Part shown: piece by piece, positions 8,417 through 17,667 of the stretch
Layout of the letters: every line of letters begins with the position of its first letter
Numbering within the stretch: the first letter of the stretch is position 1
NCBI RefSeq assembly: GCF_026239695.1
Contig: NZ_JAPIVS010000004.1
Location: 528,100 to 592,099, forward strand
Reading direction: 5' to 3'
From: Pedobacter sp. MC2016-15
Lineage (GTDB): Bacteria; Bacteroidota; Bacteroidia; Sphingobacteriales; Sphingobacteriaceae
Length of the DNA: 64,000 nucleotides
Notes under the pieces: model-generated
Told to the model about the DNA's origin: nothing
What the model saw: the letters and a program-made list of their open reading frames with translations, nothing else
The model's database searches: none
Program-made: the position numbers and the translations under genes

Positions 8417-9385
8417 CTAACTTTCCCTGTTGATCAGTGATCTGGCCAGCTGATAAAGTTCTGATTTCCGCTCTTCAGAGATACTCACCTGGTCCAGAGA
8501 CGTAAAAGCAATATCAGCTCTGCGTTCCATTTCTGCAGTAGCAATCTCCCTGATCTGATAGCGATTGTACAGTTCTGTTATTGCCTCAACTTTCTGCGGG
8601 TGATTGGTTGAGGAACCAAGCCTTTCCAGTAAAGCCTGATCGGCAGTGCTGGCCAGTTCTTTGAGTTTGAGAAGCAGGAAGGTCTGCTTATTTGAAATGA
8701 TATCTCCGCCAACCTGTTTGCCAAATTTAAGCGGGTCGCCATAAACATCGAGAATGTCGTCCTGCAGCTGGAATGCCAAGCCAAAGTTCACACCAAAATC
8801 ATACAACAGATCGGCGTCAGTGATGTCCGCACCACCAATGATGGCCCCGATCTTCATACATCCGCCAACAAGAACTGCTGTTTTCAGCCGGATCATATTG
8901 ATATACTCCTCAATACTCACATCTCTGCGTTGTTCAAATTCCATATCCAGCTGCTGGCCTTCACAAACGCCGCTGGCTGTATCATTGAAACAGGTCAGTA
9001 CATCCTTCAGGACAGTGGTATCCAATCTTGTGAGGTGTCTGTTGGCCTCTACCATCATCACATCTCCGCTCAAAATGGCATTGTTTACACCCCATTTAAT
9101 ATGTACAGTATCCTTGCCCCTGCGTATTGGTGCATTATCCATAATATCGTCATGAATTAGAGTGAAATTATGAAATGTCTCTATGGCGAGGGCACCTTCA
9201 ACAGCTATAGTTACATCGTCATTAAACAGTTCACTGGAGAGTAGTAATAATACCGGTCTGATTCTTTTCCCACCAAGGCTCATGATATAACTGATGGGTT
9301 CATATAATCGTGCAGGATGGCTTGGGTATTGTACTTTTTTAATTGCCTTTTCTACGATGTCTTGTAACTCTAAAATGGAATGCAT
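8417..9385 (-). CDS. Polyprenyl (isoprenyl) diphosphate synthase
   Basis: 322 aa, standard all-trans isoprenyl diphosphate synthase. It has GGKRIRP (38-44), the first aspartate-rich motif DDIMD (79-83) and the second DDILD (209-213), which coordinate the Mg2+ ions that bind the allylic substrate. The two-residue spacing in DDxxD and the bulky residues before it are compatible with a farnesyl/geranylgeranyl-type short-chain product, but chain length cannot be fixed by eye. Cytosolic. It lies 54 bp downstream of RNase R on the same strand, so a shared transcript is likely. Its stop is 2 bp from the convergent DHp-receiver gene. Confidence 0.95.
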   Translation of the reverse strand: MHSILELQDIVEKAIKKVQYPSHPARLYEPISYIMSLGGKRIRPVLLLLSSELFNDDVTIAVEGALAIETFHNFTLIHDDIMDNAPIRRGKDTVHIKWGVNNAILSGDVMMVEANRHLTRLDTTVLKDVLTCFNDTASGVCEGQQLDMEFEQRRDVSIEEYINMIRLKTAVLVGGCMKIGAIIGGADITDADLLYDFGVNFGLAFQLQDDILDVYGDPLKFGKQVGGDIISNKQTFLLLKLKELASTADQALLERLGSSTNHPQKVEAITELYNRYQIREIATAEMERRADIAFTSLDQVSISEERKSELYQLARSLINRES

Positions 9386-9439
9386 TAATTTTTTTTGTAG
9401 TGTTTATTCTTTAATTTTCTTTGTCCTGCTCAGTTATAA

Positions 9440-11572
9440 TTAATCCTGTACCAGTGAAAAATCAATTTGTCTTTTAGACAAATCCACCTTTTTTACTTTC
9501 ACTTTCACTTCATCACCAAGCTGGTATTTCTTTTTCTTGCGTTGTCCCACGATGCAGTAATTCTTTTCGTCCAATACGTAGAAATCATCTGCAATATCCT
9601 TTAACCTGATCATTCCTTCGCATTTGTTCTCGATCAGTTCAACATACATACCCCATTCCGTTACTCCGGAGATAATTCCCATGAAGAGTTTACCTACATT
9701 TTCTTCCAGGTATTCCACCTGTTTGTACTTGATTGAAGCGCGTTCTGCATCTGCGGCACGTTTTTCCATGGCCGAAGAATGTGTTGCTGCGGTTTCATAT
9801 TCATCCTCATTTGCCGAGCGTTCGCCATTCAGATAGGCCGCAAGCAGACGGTGTACCATCACATCAGGATAACGGCGGATAGGAGAGGTGAAATGAGTAT
9901 AATGATCAAATGCAAGTCCGTAATGGCTGGTTTTCTTCGTGGTATACACTGCCTTGGCCATTGAGCGGATCGCAAGTTGTGTCAGTACGTTCTGCTCCTT
10001 TTTACCTTCCACATCTTCCATAAGGAAGTTGAGGGACTTCGCAATGTCCTTGTCAGATTTCATGTTGATCTTGTACCCAAAGCGTGCGGCAAAAAGCGCA
10101 AAGTTACCCAGGTTTTCAAGGTTTGGAGAGTCATGTGAACGGTACACAAAAGTGTATTTCTGTTTTCCCTTTCCTTTTTTGGCAATAAATTCAGCTACCT
10201 TTTTGTTGGCCAGCAGCATAAAATCCTCAATCAGCGTATGTGCATCTTTACGTTCTTTTACATAAACCCCTATAGGTTTTCCCGTTTCATCCAGCTGAAA
10301 CTTCACTTCTGTACTTTCAAAGCTGATAGCGCCATTTTTAAATTTCCTGTCGCGCAGTATATGGGCCAGCTCATTCAGTTTTTTCAGCTCAGCTGCATAA
10401 TCACCGGTTTTATTTTCAATCACTTCCTGTGCTTCCTCATAGCTGAAACGCCTGTCGGAGTGGATGACAGTCCTTCCAAACCATTCAGTAAGAATATTGG
10501 CCTTGTCATCAAGTTCAAAAACCGCGGCAAAGCAGAGTTTATCTTCATGAGGGCGAAGAGAACAAACTCCATTACTCAATCTTTCCGGTAGCATTGGAAT
10601 CACACGGTCAACCAGATATACGGAGGTAGCTCTGGAATAGGCCTCTTTGTCCAGCCAGCTTTTAGGCTGTACATAGTGAGAGACATCGGCAATGTGAACC
10701 CCAATCTCAAAATTCCCGTTTTCAAGAGTCTTGAAGGATATCGCATCATCAAAGTCCTTCGCGTCTGCAGGGTCAATTGTAAAAGTTGTCGTTTGCCTGA
10801 AATCCCTGCGGTCTTTCATATCTTCCTCAGTAATCTGTTCAGGGATCTCGTTGGCTTCTTTTTCAACTTCTGGTGGAAAAGACAAAGGGAAACCATACTG
10901 CGCCAGGATAGCATTCATTTCAGTATCGTTTTCGCCCTGCGTCCCCAGGATGTTGATGATCTTTCCAATAGGATTTTTAGCCCCATCAGGCCAGTCTGTA
11001 ATCGCTACCTGTACCTTCTGTCCATTTTTAGCTCCTGCCAGGTCAGTGAGGGGTACAAAAATATTTTGAAGCATCTTTTTATCATCAATGCTCACAAAAG
11101 CAAAGCGGTCGGAGATTTTGATCACACCGATAAAGTCCGTTTTCAGCCGCTGTATAATTTCAACAACCTCACCTTCATTTTTCCTTCCACTTTTTTTGGC
11201 GTAGATATAAACTTTAACCTTATCGCCATGCAGTGCATTATGTAATTTACGTGCGGATACGAATACATCCTTTTCAAACTCGTCGTCAGGAATGATAAAC
11301 GCAGCACCGTCGGCCGTCATATCTACTTTTCCCGTGATAAAAGTTTTGAGGTCCTTCAGTTTAAACTTGCCTTTTTGGGGTTCAGTAAAGATACCTTTCT
11401 GGGCCTGCTCTTTGAGAATTTCCAGAATAGTCTCCCGGGATTCGTTATCGGTAATGTTCAGTTTGGCTGAAACCTGTTTGTAATTCAAGGCCTCATTATT
11501 GCTATTCTCTAAAACGTCGCTGATTAACTGAGTAAGTACGAGTTTTATTTGAGAAGATTTCTTTTTTGCCAT
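9440..11572 (-). CDS. rnr: Ribonuclease R
   Basis: 710 aa 3'-5' exoribonuclease. Domain order: N-terminal winged-helix-like region (about 1-75), two cold-shock OB domains (about 76-215), the RNB catalytic domain from about 255, and a C-terminal S1 domain (about 622-705, MGIISGVTEWGMYVEL). The four catalytic aspartates sit in IDPADAKDFDDAI at Asp267, 273, 275 and 276, the spacing expected for RNase R/RNase II. It degrades structured RNA in the cytosol. The long antisense open frames over this gene are composition shadows. A polyprenyl synthase gene follows. Confidence 0.97.
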   Translation of the reverse strand: MAKKKSSQIKLVLTQLISDVLENSNNEALNYKQVSAKLNITDNESRETILEILKEQAQKGIFTEPQKGKFKLKDLKTFITGKVDMTADGAAFIIPDDEFEKDVFVSARKLHNALHGDKVKVYIYAKKSGRKNEGEVVEIIQRLKTDFIGVIKISDRFAFVSIDDKKMLQNIFVPLTDLAGAKNGQKVQVAITDWPDGAKNPIGKIINILGTQGENDTEMNAILAQYGFPLSFPPEVEKEANEIPEQITEEDMKDRRDFRQTTTFTIDPADAKDFDDAISFKTLENGNFEIGVHIADVSHYVQPKSWLDKEAYSRATSVYLVDRVIPMLPERLSNGVCSLRPHEDKLCFAAVFELDDKANILTEWFGRTVIHSDRRFSYEEAQEVIENKTGDYAAELKKLNELAHILRDRKFKNGAISFESTEVKFQLDETGKPIGVYVKERKDAHTLIEDFMLLANKKVAEFIAKKGKGKQKYTFVYRSHDSPNLENLGNFALFAARFGYKINMKSDKDIAKSLNFLMEDVEGKKEQNVLTQLAIRSMAKAVYTTKKTSHYGLAFDHYTHFTSPIRRYPDVMVHRLLAAYLNGERSANEDEYETAATHSSAMEKRAADAERASIKYKQVEYLEENVGKLFMGIISGVTEWGMYVELIENKCEGMIRLKDIADDFYVLDEKNYCIVGQRKKKKYQLGDEVKVKVKKVDLSKRQIDFSLVQD

Positions 11573-11574
11573 AG

Positions 11575-11582
11575 TATATTTG
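11575..11582 (+). promoter_or_regulatory. Candidate -7 element upstream of the MscS gene
   Basis: TATATTTG matches TAnnTTTG on the plus strand, 95 bp before the MscS-family start codon and just beyond the divergent rnr start. No clear -33 element was found at the right distance, so this is a motif match only. Confidence 0.35.
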
Positions 11583-11676
11583 TCAATATTCCGAAGGTAA
11601 CACTTTGAAATGATTTATGGGTTAAAACAAGCTATTGTATCATCAGAACCTATGAATAACAACTATTAATGATAAA

Positions 11677-12573
11677 ATGATCGAGGAAAAACAAAGAAAG
11701 ACAAAAAGTGAGATATTTATGATTCTGGTCAAGACAGTAGTCTTTATGCTGCTTGTGTATGCCAATGTCAATAAGCCACCCTTACTTGTCCATTACCATT
11801 GGCTGGCGAGTGCTACCAAAGCACTCATCGTTTTTCTTGGGCCCAGCACTGCTGTTTCTTTCCTGCGGCTGATCATCATTTACTGGTATATCAGAAAACA
11901 TCGTCTCAAGCCTAATATCAAAGATAACTTTATTCTGGGTATCAACAGGATTGTTTCGATCTTGAACACGGCATTTGGGGTAATCGCTTTCATGATCTTT
12001 ATGGGTATTGCGCCACTGCAGTTTCTGACAAGCATAACCATCGTTGCGGCAGCTATTGCAGTTACTTTCAAAGACTATATTACCAATATGATCAATGGTC
12101 TGATCATCATGTTTTCTGACCGCCTTTCTTTGGGTGATCATATTAAAGTCCAGGATACAGAAGGAAAAATTCTGGATATTACACTGATCAATGTTATCCT
12201 GCAGAATGAGGACAACGACATGGTGATTGTACCCAATTCAGTCATCTTCAGCTCTGTGATTATCAATCAATCCAAACAGAATATTAAAAAGCTCAATATC
12301 GAGTTTGAACTTTCTCACCAGCATGGATATACCCCTGACGCGCTGGAGCAGTATCTCAACAAGTCAGTAGAAAAATTTACTGATTACATCTCTTCCGGAG
12401 GATTAACCATTAAAACGCTTGCGATCAGCAAAGAAATCGCACGGTTTAAAGTGATGGTGTTACTGAATAACTATGACAAGCTCAAAGAAAGAGAGATCAG
12501 GAGAGCTTTAAATACAGCTGTAATCAGGTTATCTGCCCCTGATTCCGCTACAGATTCCACTATTGGAGACTGA
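11677..12573 (+). CDS. MscS-family mechanosensitive ion channel
   Basis: 298 aa. Hydrophobic segments occur at about residues 10-30, 42-68, 85-112 and 118-145. The pore-lining helix and start of the beta domain are seen in ITIVAAAIAVTFKDYITNMI followed by FSDRLSLGDHIKVQD, the MscS hallmark. The IVPNSVIFSSVIINQSK motif and an alpha/beta C-terminal cage follow. It would release solutes under hypo-osmotic shock or membrane tension from the inner membrane. The 3' end overlaps the convergent ABC ATPase gene by 14 bp, and no terminator lies between them. Confidence 0.93.
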   Translation: MIEEKQRKTKSEIFMILVKTVVFMLLVYANVNKPPLLVHYHWLASATKALIVFLGPSTAVSFLRLIIIYWYIRKHRLKPNIKDNFILGINRIVSILNTAFGVIAFMIFMGIAPLQFLTSITIVAAAIAVTFKDYITNMINGLIIMFSDRLSLGDHIKVQDTEGKILDITLINVILQNEDNDMVIVPNSVIFSSVIINQSKQNIKKLNIEFELSHQHGYTPDALEQYLNKSVEKFTDYISSGGLTIKTLAISKEIARFKVMVLLNNYDKLKEREIRRALNTAVIRLSAPDSATDSTIGD

Positions 12574-14275
12574 TCTTTCCCGGTATCGCGTCAATCAGTT
12601 TTTTAGTATATGCTGTTTGCGGATGATTATAGATTATCTCCGGGAAATTTTCTTCTTCAATTTTCCCCTTATTCATCACGATCATCCTGTCAGATATGTG
12701 TTTCACGACGGCCAGGTCATGTGAGATGAAAATATAGGTGAGACCCAGTTCCTGTTGTAACGAGCGCAGCAGGTTAAGCACCTGAGCCTGTACAGAAACA
12801 TCAAGTGCCGAAACAGATTCATCACAAATGATCAGCTTGGGCTGTAAAGCAAGAGCCCGCGCAATCACGATACGCTGGCGCTGTCCGCCGGAGAATTCAT
12901 GCGGATACCTGTTCAGGTGCTCTGGTTTCAAACCTACCAGTTCCAGCAGATGCTGAATATGACTGAGCCGCTGACTTCCGGAATTGAATACCTGATGCAC
13001 CTGAAGGGGTTCCATCAATGCATTTCCAATAGTTAACCTCGGATTGAGTGAGGAATATGGATCCTGAAAAATCAACTGGATTTCTCTGCGCAGTCTTCTC
13101 AGTTCAGTATGCTTCAGGTGAGTAATATCCTGTCCTTCGAAAATAATAGATCCTGATGTAGGTTCTGCCAGACGGAGGATCGTTCTTCCCAGGGTGGTTT
13201 TACCACAGCCGGACTCACCCACGAGCCCCAGTGTTTCGCCCGGATAAAGTTTGAGACTTACATCATCCACAGCTTTTACCGTCGCTGTTGTCTGGCCAAA
13301 TAGTCCATTTTTTATGGGGAACCAGGTACAGAGATTTTTAATTTCCAGCAGAGGGGAAGCGTTGTAAAGTGCTGCACGTTTATCGTCAATCTCCGTCTGT
13401 GTATAACTGTTTGCAGCCAGCAAATGTGCCACTGCCTGATCATCATTTGTACCGATAAAATCCGCTACCACTGGTAATTTCTTGAGCCTATGAAGCGGAG
13501 AAGGCCTGCAGGCCAGCAGCCCCTTGGTATAGGGATGTTTTGGATGATGAAAAAGCTCGTTTACAGTTCCCTGTTCTACAATTTCTCCTCTGTACATCAC
13601 AGCTACCTCATCTGCAATCTCACTGATCACACCCAGGTCGTGGGAGATGAAAATCATCCCCATGTTTCTCTCCGTTTTGATTTTCAACAGAAGCTGCAGG
13701 ATGGTTTTTTGTACCGTTACATCCAGCGCTGTGGTAGGCTCATCGGCAATCAGCAATTCAGGATTGCAGCTCAGGGCCATCGCGATCATTACTCTTTGTT
13801 TTTGCCCGCCTGAAAGTTGGTGAGGGTAGGAGTCGAACATTTGTTCAGGCCTCGGCAGCTGTACTTCTTTAAACAGGGCTATCGTTCTTTCCCGGGCTTC
13901 ATCTTTTGTAAGCGATTCATGCAGGATGATCGCTTCCTGCACCTGATATCCACAGCTGAAAACCGGATTAAGCGAAGTCATCGGCTCCTGGAAAATCATG
14001 GCAATCCTGTTACCCCGGTAGCCGTTCATCTCCTGTTCTGAGAGAGCTCCTAAGCTTGTTCCGTTAAAGACAATATCGCCTTCGATCTTTGAATACCTGG
14101 GGTCATGCAAACGCATAATAGAAAATGAGGTCACTGATTTTCCAGAACCGGATTCACCCACTATACCCAGTACTTTACCCTTTTCTGCACTGAAACTAAT
14201 CTTCTTTACGGCGGTAATCCAGCTGCGTTCTTCCTGATTATAAAACTGAATATTTAGATCGATTACATTTAACAT
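12560..14275 (-). CDS. Double-ATPase ABC transporter protein (peptide/opine type)
   Basis: About 571 aa with two complete nucleotide-binding domains, resembling a DppD-DppF or YejF/GsiA-type fusion that powers uptake of oligopeptides or similar solutes. NBD1: Walker A GESGSGKS, signature LSGGQKQR, Walker [16 protein letters not shown]2: Walker A GESGCGKT, signature FSGGQRQR, Walker [13 protein letters not shown]. The open frame extends to a TTG at 14308, but the ATG at 14275 directly precedes the conserved strand [13 protein letters not shown] and is the better start. No permease or binding protein is encoded nearby, so its membrane partner must lie elsewhere. Confidence 0.93.
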   Translation of the reverse strand: MLNVIDLNIQFYNQEERSWITAVKKISFSAEKGKVLGIVGESGSGKSVTSFSIMRLHDPRYSKIEGDIVFNGTSLGALSEQEMNGYRGNRIAMIFQEPMTSLNPVFSCGYQVQEAIILHESLTKDEARERTIALFKEVQLPRPEQMFDSYPHQLSGGQKQRVMIAMALSCNPELLIADEPTTALDVTVQKTILQLLLKIKTERNMGMIFISHDLGVISEIADEVAVMYRGEIVEQGTVNELFHHPKHPYTKGLLACRPSPLHRLKKLPVVADFIGTNDDQAVAHLLAANSYTQTEIDDKRAALYNASPLLEIKNLCTWFPIKNGLFGQTTATVKAVDDVSLKLYPGETLGLVGESGCGKTTLGRTILRLAEPTSGSIIFEGQDITHLKHTELRRLRREIQLIFQDPYSSLNPRLTIGNALMEPLQVHQVFNSGSQRLSHIQHLLELVGLKPEHLNRYPHEFSGGQRQRIVIARALALQPKLIICDESVSALDVSVQAQVLNLLRSLQQELGLTYIFISHDLAVVKHISDRMIVMNKGKIEEENFPEIIYNHPQTAYTKKLIDAIPGKISLQ

Positions 14276-14324
14276 CTGATGACCAATATAGCTAAAATTA
14301 TCCCTCAAATTCCGGCTTTTTGGC

Positions 14325-14332
14325 TATTTTTG
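14325..14332 (+). promoter_or_regulatory. -7-type element immediately before a start codon
   Basis: TATTTTTG fits TAnnTTTG and ends 4 nt before the ATG at 14337. If used, transcription would begin at or next to the start codon, giving a leaderless or near-leaderless mRNA. Alternatively it is chance in an AT-rich spacer of 61 bp. Confidence 0.4.
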
Positions 14333-14336
14333 CGAA

Positions 14337-15650
14337 ATGGAAAGAGAAATTCTTGATACCAAGCGCAAGGCCCTGAATATTAACTTAAACCCTAATATTT
14401 ACGGAACTTTCGCTGAGATCGGGGCAGGACAGGAAGTAGCCCGTAATTTTTTTACCGCGGGTGCTGCTTCAGGAACAGTAGCAAAAACCATGTCGGCATA
14501 CGACATGACCTTCAGTGACGCCATTTATGGTGCAGAAGAAACAGGAAGATATGTAAGCCAGTCGCGCTTAAAAAAAATGCTCAATCATGAGTTTGGTCTG
14601 CTTACGGAAAGATTATGTGGTGAGAAATATGATGCCAGAACCTTTTTTGCTTTTGCAGATACAGTAACCACCCTCAATTATAACAAATCAAATGATCCCC
14701 ATGGTTGGATCGGCGTAAAGTTTCAGACTGAACCGGGGGGAGACGCTAATGAGATGTTCTTCCATTTACGGTTACTGGATACTGATGCGGCCCTGCAGCA
14801 GAATGTGCTGGGAATTATAGGTGTGAACCTCGTTTATGCCGCCTTTTATTACCATGATGATCCCAAAAGAATGATCGAATCACTGGTAGAAAACCTTACT
14901 GTCGGCTCGGTGGAAATTGACCTGATCTCTGTTAATGGCCCGGCATTTAACGGTATCAACAACGTGCTCCTCAATTTATACCTTGTGGTAAAGGACTTCT
15001 CTGATGCCGCGATATTTGATTCGCTGGGTAATCCATGTCTCGCGAAGGACCTGCTGTACAAAAAGGACATCATGATCCTCAGGACAAAATATGCACAGAA
15101 GTCACTTCCCAATTTCAGCATGTTTAATAATGCGGTCGACCAATTTAAAAGGACAGAGAATGTCAATAAGGAAAACCTAAGTGTTCTGATTGAGGTACTG
15201 ATGTCCAATGTGCTTACAGCCGATGACGAAAAGCCTGAACATATTGACCTGCATGCTGTCGCCGCGCGTGCTGAAGAGATGTTTAAAACTGGTAATCTGG
15301 TCATCGTTTCCAATTTTGCCAGACACAATAAACTTGCAAAATATCTCGATCGCTGCAAGCCCAAGAGTGTAGGGATTTCCACCAACATCAATAACCTTAA
15401 GTTTGTCTTTAACTCCAGCAACTTTGGTGGAAGTTATACCAGTCAGCTGCTCAGTTACGTGAGTGATATGTTCTCAAAAAACGTGAAGTTGTTTGCCTAT
15501 CCTTTCCTGGATAAAAAAACAAATGCGGTTATTACCACGGCCAATATGCCTGTTACGCCCGATGCAAAACCTTTGTTTGATTTTTTAATTTTGAATGGAT
15601 ATATTACCGACATTAAAGACTACAGTGAAACTGATGTGAAAACTGTCTGA
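14337..15650 (+). CDS. Conserved protein of unknown function
   Basis: 437 aa, soluble, no signal peptide. The N-terminal region is strikingly conserved in character: YGTFAEIGAGQEVARNFF, then AAGSGTVAKTM-like and SAYDMTFSDAIYG segments, a signature I recall from a widespread bacterial family that carries inconsistent database names and no established activity. The central part has GWIGVKFQ and FFHLRLLDTDAALQQNVLG; a Rossmann-like alternation appears around residues 310-345 (LVIVSNFARHNKLAKYL). No catalytic motif can be assigned. It is divergent from the ABC ATPase. The following GH43 gene starts 34 bp later on the same strand but shares no evident role. Confidence 0.8.
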   Translation: MEREILDTKRKALNINLNPNIYGTFAEIGAGQEVARNFFTAGAASGTVAKTMSAYDMTFSDAIYGAEETGRYVSQSRLKKMLNHEFGLLTERLCGEKYDARTFFAFADTVTTLNYNKSNDPHGWIGVKFQTEPGGDANEMFFHLRLLDTDAALQQNVLGIIGVNLVYAAFYYHDDPKRMIESLVENLTVGSVEIDLISVNGPAFNGINNVLLNLYLVVKDFSDAAIFDSLGNPCLAKDLLYKKDIMILRTKYAQKSLPNFSMFNNAVDQFKRTENVNKENLSVLIEVLMSNVLTADDEKPEHIDLHAVAARAEEMFKTGNLVIVSNFARHNKLAKYLDRCKPKSVGISTNINNLKFVFNSSNFGGSYTSQLLSYVSDMFSKNVKLFAYPFLDKKTNAVITTANMPVTPDAKPLFDFLILNGYITDIKDYSETDVKTV

Positions 15651-15684
15651 TCCTGTAGTTAAGAACATAATATATCCGGGCAAT

Positions 15685-16659
15685 ATGAAATTTCTGAAAT
15701 TACTCTTCCTTTTTGCACTTACTACTGCTTCAGCAACGATTGCGCAGCAAAAAACATCTGGAAACCCCATCTTCAAAGGATGGTATGCTGATCCTGAAGC
15801 CGTCGTGTTTAACAAACAATACTGGGTTTATCCTACTTACTCTGCACCCTATAAAGAACAGGTTTTTCTGGATGCCTTTAGCTCAAAAGATCTGATCAGC
15901 TGGGAAAAACATCCGCATGTGCTGGATACCGCGAATGTGAAATGGGCAAACAAAGCCGTATGGGCCCCTGCAATCATTGAAAAAGACAAGAAATACTACC
16001 TGTTTTTTGGAGCCAATGACATTCAGAGCGATAAAGAAAGTGGTGGAATAGGGGTGGCTGTCGCAGACCGTCCCCAAGGCCCCTTTAAAGATCATATCGG
16101 TAAACCTCTGATCGACAAATTTTATAATGGCGCACAGCCTATTGATCAGTTTGTATTTAAGGATAAAGACGGACAATATTATATCATCTACGGGGGATGG
16201 AAGCACTGTAACATCGCGAAGTTAAGTGATGACTTCAAAACACTCATTCCGTATAAAGATGGTACTACATATAAAGAAATTACTCCGGAAGGCTATGTAG
16301 AAGGCCCATACATGTTTGTGAGGAATGGAAAGTATTATTTTATGTGGTCAGAAGGTGGATGGACAGGTCCTGATTATTCAGTGGCTTATGCCATTGCAGA
16401 TTCTCCGATGGGACCTTTTAAAAGGATTGGGAAGATCCTGAAGCAGGACCCGAAAATTGCCAGAGGTGCAGGACACCATTCTGTGATCCACAACGAGAAA
16501 AAAGATCTGTATTATATCGTTTATCACAGAAGACCATTGACAGAAACCGACGGCAACCACAGGGAAACCTGTATTGATATGATGTCTTTTGATAAGGATG
16601 GATTGATCAAACCGGTAGTGATCACCAAAGAGGGAGTTAAAGCACAAAGATTAGACTAA
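15685..16659 (+). CDS. Secreted GH43-type arabinosidase/xylosidase-like hydrolase
   Basis: 324 aa with a Sec signal peptide ending near residue 20 (SATIAQ). The five-bladed propeller of GH43 is indicated by repeated YWVYPTY, KKYYLFFGAND and KYYFMWSEGGW blades. The inverting catalytic set is visible: Asp36 in WYADPE (general base), Asp154 in IDQFVFKD (pKa modulator) and Glu206 in VEGPYMF (acid). The family removes terminal arabinose or xylose, and sometimes galactose, from plant polysaccharides. It is a stand-alone enzyme far from the pectin locus at 35-64 kb. Its stop overlaps the convergent GNAT gene by 4 bp. Confidence 0.92.
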   Translation: MKFLKLLFLFALTTASATIAQQKTSGNPIFKGWYADPEAVVFNKQYWVYPTYSAPYKEQVFLDAFSSKDLISWEKHPHVLDTANVKWANKAVWAPAIIEKDKKYYLFFGANDIQSDKESGGIGVAVADRPQGPFKDHIGKPLIDKFYNGAQPIDQFVFKDKDGQYYIIYGGWKHCNIAKLSDDFKTLIPYKDGTTYKEITPEGYVEGPYMFVRNGKYYFMWSEGGWTGPDYSVAYAIADSPMGPFKRIGKILKQDPKIARGAGHHSVIHNEKKDLYYIVYHRRPLTETDGNHRETCIDMMSFDKDGLIKPVVITKEGVKAQRLD

Positions 16660-17102
16660 TCTTTGTGCTTTAAGTAGGCGTTTTTGATGACGATAGCCAT
16701 GATGCTCTCAGGATCCTCCAGGGGCTCAAAGCCAAACTGACTGTAAAGCCCATGGGCATCATGCGTAGCCAGCATATATCTTCTCAGGCCTTGCAGATCT
16801 TCATGAAAAAGCATGATCGACATTAATTTTTTTGATAAACCCAGACCCCTGAACTCTTCTACTACATAAACATCTGCGAGATAGCCAAAGGTGGCCCCAT
16901 CAGTTATCCATCTGGCAAAACCTATTTGACGGCTATCTTTATAAATACCAAAACACAGGGAATTGGAGATAGATTTGTAAACGGTCTCAAAGGGGATCCC
17001 CATTGCCCAGTACGATTGCGTACTCAAATATTGATGCACAGCAGTGGCGTCAATCAGGTTTTTGTCGTCTGAAAATATAAAACCGCTTTCCCTGATTTCC
17101 AT
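16656..17102 (-). CDS. GNAT-family N-acetyltransferase
   Basis: 148 aa, single GNAT domain. The acetyl-CoA-binding region appears at YLADVYVVEEFRGLGLSKKL (motif A, R/Q-x-x-G-x-G/A variant) followed by a LRRYMLATHDAHGLYSQFGF segment near the C-terminus. The substrate could be a small amine or a protein N-terminus and is not predictable. The ATG overlaps the stop of the upstream yajQ gene by one base (TAATG), so the two are translationally coupled. Confidence 0.92.
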   Translation of the reverse strand: MEIRESGFIFSDDKNLIDATAVHQYLSTQSYWAMGIPFETVYKSISNSLCFGIYKDSRQIGFARWITDGATFGYLADVYVVEEFRGLGLSKKLMSIMLFHEDLQGLRRYMLATHDAHGLYSQFGFEPLEDPESIMAIVIKNAYLKHKD

Positions 17103-17593
17103 TAGTTGCGCATATTGATAAACTGCAGTGGCTGACCGAAATCTTCACTTTTGCACAATGCAATTACCTTTTGAAGGTCGTCTATATTCTTACTTTGAAC
17201 CCTCACCTGGTCATCCATCATAGAAGGCTGAACTTTCAGTCCGCTGGCTTTGATCTTGGCAACGATCTTTTTCGCTACCTCTCTGTCAATTCCTTCTTTG
17301 ATCGAAATTTCTTTCCTGATCATATTTCCGGATGCATATTGCTCTTTGCCGAAGTCAAGGCTCTTAGGATCCATATTTTGCTTTACCATTCTTGAGATGA
17401 TAGCATCTTCAATCGCTTTTAAGCGCATATCATCTTCGGTAACAACAGTGATGACGTTTGTTTTTTTGTCGTGGTCAATTGTACTTTTGGAAGTGGAAAA
17501 ATCATAGCGGTTAAGAATTTCCTTTTTTGCGTTGTTCATTGCATTGTCCAATGTCTGCGCATCTACTTTACTTACAATATCGAAAGTGGGCAT
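17102..17593 (-). CDS. YajQ-family nucleotide-binding protein
   Basis: 163 aa, full length for the UPF0234/YajQ family. It has MPTFDIVSKVDAQTLDNAM, LNRYDFSTSKSTID and a C-terminal KVQPSMMDDQVRVQSKNIDD segment. Members fold as two ferredoxin-like domains and some bind cyclic di-GMP or RNA. Cytosolic. The GNAT gene follows with a 1-bp overlap. The upstream region is AT-rich and shared with the divergent histone-like gene. Confidence 0.95.
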   Translation of the reverse strand: MPTFDIVSKVDAQTLDNAMNNAKKEILNRYDFSTSKSTIDHDKKTNVITVVTEDDMRLKAIEDAIISRMVKQNMDPKSLDFGKEQYASGNMIRKEISIKEGIDREVAKKIVAKIKASGLKVQPSMMDDQVRVQSKNIDDLQKVIALCKSEDFGQPLQFINMRN

Positions 17594-17667
17594 GATTATA
17601 GCTTTAGTATAAAAAAAATATTAGATTTAAATATTAATCTTTTAACGGTCAGGCTAAAAAATATATT

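Noticed and set aside
10676..11245. 189-codon plus-strand frame over RNase R
   Set aside because: Antisense to a highly conserved housekeeping gene, no start context and no domain; shadow.
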